A stretch of DNA of 64,000 nucleotides, taken from the NCBI RefSeq assembly GCF_008693185.1, contig NZ_VXKN01000001.1:124001-188000 (forward strand). Reading direction: 5' to 3'. A program made the translations under genes and the position numbers. Below the pieces are notes generated by a model. That model had not been told where the DNA came from, made no database searches, and saw only the letters and a program-made list of their open reading frames with translations. This document shows, in pieces, positions 58,918 to 64,000 of the stretch. Each line of letters opens with the position of its first letter. Positions within the stretch are counted from its first letter, which is position 1. This stretch comes from Acinetobacter qingfengensis. Its GTDB lineage: Bacteria > Pseudomonadota > Gammaproteobacteria > Pseudomonadales > Moraxellaceae.

Positions 58918-60087
58918 ATGAAAAAAATATACTCTCGCTGTAGTGCAGGATTATTGGGATGTACTCTGGCGGTACCATGTTTTGCTGGCATTACGTTTGG
59001 TGATGTAAATGATAAAACAGGGGAGCTGAGCATCTCGGGTTATGTTCGAGCAAAATATCAGGATAAAAACTATGGTTCAGACAATGACCATAAAATTCAG
59101 TTTGATGCTGCCAAGATCAATTTAGATTACGATTCTGCAAATATTTTTGGTCACGTTGAATATCGCTGTTATCAATACGATACCTTATGTGATTTTTCTA
59201 CATTAGTAGATGGATATCTGGGTTATCGTTTTAGTCCAAAACAAAATCTGACCATTGGTATTCAACCTGTTCCATTTGGAGTTGCACGGTTTTGGGAAAG
59301 TACTTTATATGGTGGTATCAATAATACGATGGGGCTGGAAGATGCACATAATTTAGGGGTGAATTATCATCATGAAATTGCATCAACCAAAATTGATATG
59401 GCATATTTTGCAACTGATGGTGGCCATTATGTTGGTGATAGTCTTGATTCTGCCCGTTATACAGCGAATTTTGTAAAAAGTAGTGATCCAACAAAATCAA
59501 CACTTAGTGAAAAAAATATGTGGATCGCTCGAGTGAGTCAGGATCTAAAATTTATTGCTGCTCCTGATCTCAAAATCAATGTTGGCGGATCTTATTGGTA
59601 TTCTGATATTGAAAATAAAAGCGCTGGTCTAACAGGTTCTCGTCAGGCATGGGCATTATTTAGCAGTGTTGGTTATGATAACTTGGCTTTTACTCTGACT
59701 GGTGGTAAAAATTCTGTAAACAATAAAGATTTGAATAACCAGGATTATTCTGTTATGGGATCGTATGATGGTGAATATGATGTTGCCAACAAAGGTTATT
59801 TTTATACTGCTGATGTTCGTTATGTGCTGAAAGATGTTTATAAAGATGGATTGAATATTACTCCATATCTGACCTATTCCAGTTATATCAAGGATGTTTC
59901 TGGTGCAAAGGATTCTTCCCGTAACTTTATTGGTGCATCATTTGATTATAAAAAAGTATCTCTGGTTGCAGAATATATTTTTGCAAAAAATGATCCATTT
60001 ATTGGTGGCAGTAGTTCAGCTCTGGCACAGGGAGATAATAATAAAACCAATCGTTTGTTAAATCTGACATTGTTTTATTATTTCTAG
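58918..60087 (+). CDS. Outer-membrane beta-barrel porin
   Basis: A signal peptide (MKKIYSRCSAGLLGCTLAVPCFA) is followed by alternating strands rich in Tyr and Gly (GYVRAKYQDK, INLDYDSANIFGHVEY, AYFATDGGHYVG, YTADVRYVLKD) and a C-terminal Phe (LTLFYYF), the usual barrel end. At 389 residues it is in the size class of 16-strand substrate-specific porins. It follows the permease by 20 bases with TGAGGA ahead of the ATG, so it is likely the outer-membrane entry route for the same compound (inference). Two cysteines, in YRCYQYDTLC, could form a loop disulphide. Confidence 0.82.
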   Translation: MKKIYSRCSAGLLGCTLAVPCFAGITFGDVNDKTGELSISGYVRAKYQDKNYGSDNDHKIQFDAAKINLDYDSANIFGHVEYRCYQYDTLCDFSTLVDGYLGYRFSPKQNLTIGIQPVPFGVARFWESTLYGGINNTMGLEDAHNLGVNYHHEIASTKIDMAYFATDGGHYVGDSLDSARYTANFVKSSDPTKSTLSEKNMWIARVSQDLKFIAAPDLKINVGGSYWYSDIENKSAGLTGSRQAWALFSSVGYDNLAFTLTGGKNSVNNKDLNNQDYSVMGSYDGEYDVANKGYFYTADVRYVLKDVYKDGLNITPYLTYSSYIKDVSGAKDSSRNFIGASFDYKKVSLVAEYIFAKNDPFIGGSSSALAQGDNNKTNRLLNLTLFYYF

Positions 60088-60138
60088 TTTCGTCTGACCA
60101 TGCCTGCATAATATGCAGAAAATTTTTTATCTATTTAA

Positions 60139-60172
60139 ATGGTATACCATATGACAGCAGTATGGTATCCAT
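60139..60172 (+). promoter_or_regulatory. Tandem palindromes before the SSA dehydrogenase gene
   Basis: ATGGTATACCAT (60139-60150), a perfect palindrome, and ATGGTATCCAT (60162-60172), a second dyad 12 bases on, lie about 30-60 bases before the gene. The first matches the site next to the GntR gene, so the same repressor probably binds here. Confidence 0.7.
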
Positions 60173-60197
60173 TCATTTCTATTAGACAGGATTCATC

Positions 60198-61649
60198 ATG
60201 AATTTGAAAGATCAGGCATTGTTTCATCAGCAGGCTTTTGTTGCTGGTAAATGGTGTGATGCTGATAACCAGCATATTACAACAATTTATAATCCAGCGA
60301 ATCAGCAAATTTTGGGTACAGTTCCTAATATGGGAAAAGCTGAAACTGAACGTGCGATTCAGGTCGCAAAACAACACTGGGTCGCTTGGAAAAATAAAAC
60401 AGCTAAAGAGCGCTCAATTGTTTTAAGAAAATGGTTTGATTTAATGATTGCTGAGGCGGATAACTTGGCATTGATTTTGACCTCAGAACAAGGAAAACCA
60501 TTGGCAGAAGCCAAAGGTGAAATTCTTTATGCTGCAAGTTTTATTGAATGGTTTGCTGAAGAAGCCAAACGAATTTATGGTGATATTATTCCAAGCCCAT
60601 ATCCTGATGCCAGAATTGTAATTCATAAACAACCTATTGGGATCGTAGCCGCGATTACCCCTTGGAATTTTCCTGCGGCCATGATTACCCGTAAAGTTGC
60701 ACCAGCACTGGCAGCAGGTTGTCCATGTATTGTTAAACCTGCGCCGGAAACACCATTTACAGCTTTAGCATTGGTTGATCTAGCAATTCAGGCGGGGATT
60801 CCACCTGAAATCTTTAGTGTAATTACAGGTGATGCTGTAGAAATTGGTGATGCAATTTTTGCCAGTGATGATGTGCGTAAGTTTACCTTTACAGGTTCAA
60901 CACCAGTGGGCAAAAAACTACTGGAACGTTCGGCAAAAACCCTGAAAAAAGTTTCGCTGGAATTAGGTGGAAATGCCCCATTTATCGTATTCGATGATGC
61001 CGATCTTGATGCTGCAATAGAAGGTGCTTTGATTGCTAAATTTAGAAATGCAGGTCAAACCTGTGTATGCGTGAATCGCTTTTTGGTGCAATCAGGTATT
61101 TATGAACGATTTATTGCTGCACTAAAAAGTAAAATTGAAAAGCTAAGCATTGGGAACGGCTTAGAAGCTGGACATGATATTGGCCCACTGATTAATCAAG
61201 CTGCGGTGGAAAAAGTTCAGTACCATATTCAGGATGCTTTGGATAAAAATGGTCGATTGATCAGTGGTGGACATTTACATGACGCTGGTGTTTTATTTTT
61301 TCAGCCGACCTTAATTGCTGATGCGCATTCTGAGATGTTGGTCGCAACACAAGAAACCTTTGGTCCATTAGCTGCAGTATTTGCCTTTGATACGGAACAA
61401 CAAGCTTTGCAGATGGCAAACGATACAGAATTTGGTCTGGCAGCTTATTGTTATACTCAGGACCTTGGTCGAGCATGGCGTATGAGTGAACAACTTGAAT
61501 ATGGCATGGTAGGAATCAATAAAGGTTTAATTTCTAATGAAGTTGCTCCATTCGGTGGTGTTAAGCATTCAGGTTTAGGTCGTGAAGGTTCAAAGTATGG
61601 TATACAAGATTATCTTGAAATCAAATACACCTTATTTGGAGGACTTTAA
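60198..61649 (+). CDS. tgnE: Succinate-semialdehyde dehydrogenase (TgnE-like, GabD family)
   Basis: A GabD-type aldehyde dehydrogenase of 483 residues that should feed succinate into the TCA cycle. Motifs: GIVAAITPWNFPAAMITRK, FTGSTPVGK, LELGGNAPFIVFDDADLD (glutamate about residue 255) and GQTCVCVNRF (cysteine about 289; the extra Cys two residues on is a GabD trait). The GabD-type blocks SEQGKPLAEAKGE and APFGGVKHSGLGREGS also fit. In the trigonelline pathway the final step is this reaction. It heads a two-gene unit with its own operators. Confidence 0.82.
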   Translation: MNLKDQALFHQQAFVAGKWCDADNQHITTIYNPANQQILGTVPNMGKAETERAIQVAKQHWVAWKNKTAKERSIVLRKWFDLMIAEADNLALILTSEQGKPLAEAKGEILYAASFIEWFAEEAKRIYGDIIPSPYPDARIVIHKQPIGIVAAITPWNFPAAMITRKVAPALAAGCPCIVKPAPETPFTALALVDLAIQAGIPPEIFSVITGDAVEIGDAIFASDDVRKFTFTGSTPVGKKLLERSAKTLKKVSLELGGNAPFIVFDDADLDAAIEGALIAKFRNAGQTCVCVNRFLVQSGIYERFIAALKSKIEKLSIGNGLEAGHDIGPLINQAAVEKVQYHIQDALDKNGRLISGGHLHDAGVLFFQPTLIADAHSEMLVATQETFGPLAAVFAFDTEQQALQMANDTEFGLAAYCYTQDLGRAWRMSEQLEYGMVGINKGLISNEVAPFGGVKHSGLGREGSKYGIQDYLEIKYTLFGGL

Positions 61650-61652
61650 AAA

Positions 61653-62036
61653 ATGAGTAATGATCAGTTTGAAAAAGGTTTAGAGATTCGCAAACAGGTT
61701 TTAGGCGAAGAATATGTTAATCGTTCCATCAACAATGCAGATGATTTTAATCTGCCCTTACAGGAATTGGTAACAGAATACTGTTGGGGAGCTGTTTGGG
61801 GGCGGGATGAACTGTCAAAATCTGAACGTAGTTTGATTAATCTGGCAATGATTTCTGCATTAAATCGTCCACACGAATTAAAGTTGCATGTTAAAGGTGC
61901 ATTACGCAATGGCGTACCTAAAGAAAAAATTCGGGAAGTGTTACTACAGGTGGCTATTTATTGCGGTGTACCTGCGGCAGTAGATAGCTTTCGTATCGCC
62001 AAAGAAGCCATTACAGAATATGAAAATGGGGAGTAA
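61653..62036 (+). CDS. Carboxymuconolactone-decarboxylase-like protein
   Basis: A 127-residue all-helical protein. GLEIRKQVLGEEYVNRS at the N-terminus, YCWGAVWGRDELSKSERSLINLAMISALNRPHELKLHVKGALRNGVPKEKIREVLLQVAIYCGVPAA is the CMD pattern. 4-Carboxymuconolactone decarboxylases and AhpD-like peroxidases share this fold; no CxxC is visible, so a decarboxylase or isomerase-like role is more likely than AhpD. It starts 3 bases after the SSA dehydrogenase stop. Its step in the pathway is not clear. Confidence 0.85.
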   Translation: MSNDQFEKGLEIRKQVLGEEYVNRSINNADDFNLPLQELVTEYCWGAVWGRDELSKSERSLINLAMISALNRPHELKLHVKGALRNGVPKEKIREVLLQVAIYCGVPAAVDSFRIAKEAITEYENGE

Positions 62037-62040
62037 CCCG

Positions 62041-62076
62041 AAAAATAGCGAATTTCCAGAGAAATTCGCTATTTTC
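62041..62076. terminator. Bidirectional terminator
   Basis: A 15-bp stem (AAAATAGCGAATTTC with complement) and a 4-base loop sit between two convergent genes, with A and T tracts on both sides. It serves the SSA dehydrogenase unit and the protease gene. Confidence 0.88.
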
Positions 62077-62086
62077 TGAAATACGA

Positions 62087-64000
62087 TTAGTGTGGTTTTG
62101 CTTCTGCCACCACCTGATCACTTAATTGTTCATCATGCTGCGGTTTTTTCTTTTTAGCTTTCTTTTTTTTCTTTTTAACCTCGTCCTGAATATCGCCATC
62201 TTCAACAGCTTGCCAATCTTCCAATTGCTCCATAACTGCAGCAAAAATGGAATCTTTACTATAACGGCCTTTCTTGTTTAAAGAACCAACAGGACGTGAC
62301 ATAAGAATTTCCAGTGCTTGTGTAATAGTATCAATCGCATGAATATGGAATTGTCCTTTTTCCACGGCATCAATGACATCTTGACGCAACATAAGATGCT
62401 GCATATTCTGGCGAGGAATAATCACACCCTGTTTACCTGTAAAGCCCTGTAATTTACATGCATCAAAAAAGCCTTCAATTTTGGCATTTACTCCGCCAAT
62501 TGGTTGCACCTGACCCAATTGGTTCATTGAACCGGTAATGGCCCAAGACTGGTCAATAGGGATTTGGCTAATGGCAGAAATTAATGCTGATAGTTCGGCA
62601 ACGGTAGCACTATCACCATCAACCTCACCATAACTTTGTTCAAATGCCAGTGCAGCAGAGAAATGCAAAGTTTGAGTGCGTCCAAAATGTGCTTTTAAGA
62701 AGCTGGACATTAGCAGAACACCTTTGGCATGTAATGACCCCCCCAACTCTACACTGCGCTCAATATCCAGAATGTCACCACCACCCTGATAAACTGAAGC
62801 AGTTAGACGAGAAGGTAAACCAAACTCGACATCTGCATAATGAATGACCGATAAAGCATTGATTTGTCCCAGACGATAACCACGGGTTTCGATCAGTTGA
62901 GTACCACGGGATAAATCTTGCCAATATAAATCACGCAAATAACCTAAGCGATACTGACGATGTTTGAGAGCCAGATTGATATGTTCTGCTGTGACCATGC
63001 TTTCATTTTTCTGAATGGCATGATGATGAGACTCACGAATCAAATCACCCAGAGTTGCTGCATGTAATGACAGCGATTTTTGATCTTCTGCCTGACGACT
63101 GGAATCAGTAAGTAATGCCGCCAATGCCGAGCGGTCAAAAGGTAATAATTTGTCAGCCTGTACATAATCTGCAATCAAATGTATGTAGGCTTTTTCATTG
63201 TTTTCATTGCGTTGCAAGGTGTCGGTAAAATCGGCACGGATTTTAAATACACTGCCTAATTCTGGTTCATATTCCAGAATTTCATAATAAATTTGTGGTT
63301 CTGCCAGTAAAACAACTTTGACATTCAGTGGAATGGCTTGTGGTTCAATAGAAATACTGCCAGTTAGTGTCAGCATGTGTTCTAAGGATGATAGTTTTAA
63401 TTGTCCTGATTTTAATGCACGTTTTAAGCCTTGCCATGCATAGGCTTGTTCCAGTAATTGCTCTGCTTCAAGAATTAAAAAGCCACCATTGGCACGATGT
63501 AATGAACCAGAACGAATCAGGGTAAAATCAGTGGTAATCGTACCACCATGTGTGAGTTGTTCCACATGCCCCAATAAATTGTAATGTGTTGGAAAATCCT
63601 CAAAAATAATTGGTGCGCCAGAGTTCAGTTTATGGGTTGTAATAATATTGACTTGATAACGGGCAGGAACACGATTAAATGATGTTGGACTAAAATCTTC
63701 CTCCTCACGATCCAGAATTAACTCAACATTTTCGATAATGTCTTTTGCATATAGTTTGAGATACTGCTCGAGTCCTTCAACATCTTCAAAGCGATGTAAA
63801 ATATTTTTGATTTTTGGCATGATCACTTGGTTGGCAATATCATGATTTAAATCAACCACTTGATCGCGAGCATTGTCTTCAAGAATGCCTAATTTTGAGC
63901 CCAGCCTTTGTAATTTTTTATCCATATAGCGCATGTTTGAGGCGATACGAATACGCTCTTTAGAGGGTAAGGCATCAATTTCTTGATCAGAGAGTTCCTT
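62087..64000 (-). CDS. Lon-like ATP-dependent protease (LonB type), N-terminus outside the window
   Basis: The reading frame is open to the window edge: in-frame codons (KELSDQEIDALPSKERI...) continue upstream of the ATG at 63934, so the gene is cut off there. The visible part has the end of the AAA region (RANGGFLILEAEQLLEQ, SVFKIRADF), a helical lid and the Lon (S16) proteolytic domain with the serine in GEVDGDSATVAELSAL and the lysine in GGVNAKIEGFF. A Lys-rich tail (VKKKKKKAKKKK) ends the protein. It degrades proteins in the cytoplasm; the Walker motifs should lie outside the window. Confidence 0.88.
   Translation of the reverse strand, partial: KELSDQEIDALPSKERIRIASNMRYMDKKLQRLGSKLGILEDNARDQVVDLNHDIANQVIMPKIKNILHRFEDVEGLEQYLKLYAKDIIENVELILDREEEDFSPTSFNRVPARYQVNIITTHKLNSGAPIIFEDFPTHYNLLGHVEQLTHGGTITTDFTLIRSGSLHRANGGFLILEAEQLLEQAYAWQGLKRALKSGQLKLSSLEHMLTLTGSISIEPQAIPLNVKVVLLAEPQIYYEILEYEPELGSVFKIRADFTDTLQRNENNEKAYIHLIADYVQADKLLPFDRSALAALLTDSSRQAEDQKSLSLHAATLGDLIRESHHHAIQKNESMVTAEHINLALKHRQYRLGYLRDLYWQDLSRGTQLIETRGYRLGQINALSVIHYADVEFGLPSRLTASVYQGGGDILDIERSVELGGSLHAKGVLLMSSFLKAHFGRTQTLHFSAALAFEQSYGEVDGDSATVAELSALISAISQIPIDQSWAITGSMNQLGQVQPIGGVNAKIEGFFDACKLQGFTGKQGVIIPRQNMQHLMLRQDVIDAVEKGQFHIHAIDTITQALEILMSRPVGSLNKKGRYSKDSIFAAVMEQLEDWQAVEDGDIQDEVKKKKKKAKKKKPQHDEQLSDQVVAEAKPH

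Overview
The window looks like a chromosomal segment of an Acinetobacter-type gammaproteobacterium (Moraxellaceae). It is AT-rich throughout. The gene order tsaE-mutL-miaA-hfq and alaS-lysC-csrA, the long glycine-rich Hfq tail, the 83-residue CsrA, the QueH-type queuosine enzyme and the poly-GlcNAc genes all fit that group. This assignment rests on family recognition by eye, with no database search. I saw no rRNA, tRNA, CRISPR array, transposase or integrase.

Layout. 0-11.8 kb is mostly housekeeping: an LMW phosphotyrosine phosphatase, murB, a SanA/ElyC-like DUF218 protein, an alpha/beta hydrolase, a DUF2520 protein, a GAF-GGDEF diguanylate cyclase, a 33-residue membrane micropeptide, an RluA-family pseudouridine synthase, a DUF1304 protein, then tsaE, mutL, miaA and hfq. 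11.9-15.2 kb is an iron-type locus on the minus strand: a TonB-dependent receptor with a good Fur box upstream and a secreted four-EF-hand protein downstream. 15.5-17.4 kb holds yaeQ, a cold-shock-domain protein, nested inverted repeats and a small putative PD-(D/E)XK nuclease gene with its own promoter and a long leader. metH (17.4-21.1 kb) follows.

21.3-24.3 kb carries three genes whose order, sizes and types match the kilA-telA-telB (klaABC) tellurite operon of IncP plasmid RK2, here apparently chromosomal. Next come trmA, ftsY, a DUF2057 protein, and pgaB-pgaC-pgaD without pgaA. 32-41.6 kb holds an aldo/keto reductase (Tas), an ABC1/UbiB-like kinase, queH, prmB, aroC, an adenine salvage pair (NCS2 permease and adenine deaminase), a lipoprotein and rnhB. 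41.6-45.6 kb holds a 7TM sensor kinase and LuxR-type regulator pair and an Epd/GAPDH-family gene. alaS, lysC, csrA and grxD follow.

The standout region is 51.1-62.0 kb, an N-heterocycle catabolic cluster. It has a GntR/FCD repressor with a DUF1330 gene; a divergent tight operon (DUF1185 protein, alpha/beta hydrolase, flavin reductase with a NUDIX-like tail, luciferase-like monooxygenase, aldehyde dehydrogenase); an NCS1 permease with a porin; and a succinate-semialdehyde dehydrogenase with a carboxymuconolactone-decarboxylase-like protein. The enzyme set matches the trigonelline (N-methylnicotinate) pathway described in A. baylyi: two-component oxygenase ring opening, aldehyde oxidation, hydrolysis to succinate semialdehyde, then oxidation to succinate. 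Near-identical GGTATACC-type palindromes precede the first and the last operon, so one regulator probably links them. A truncated Lon-like protease gene closes the window.
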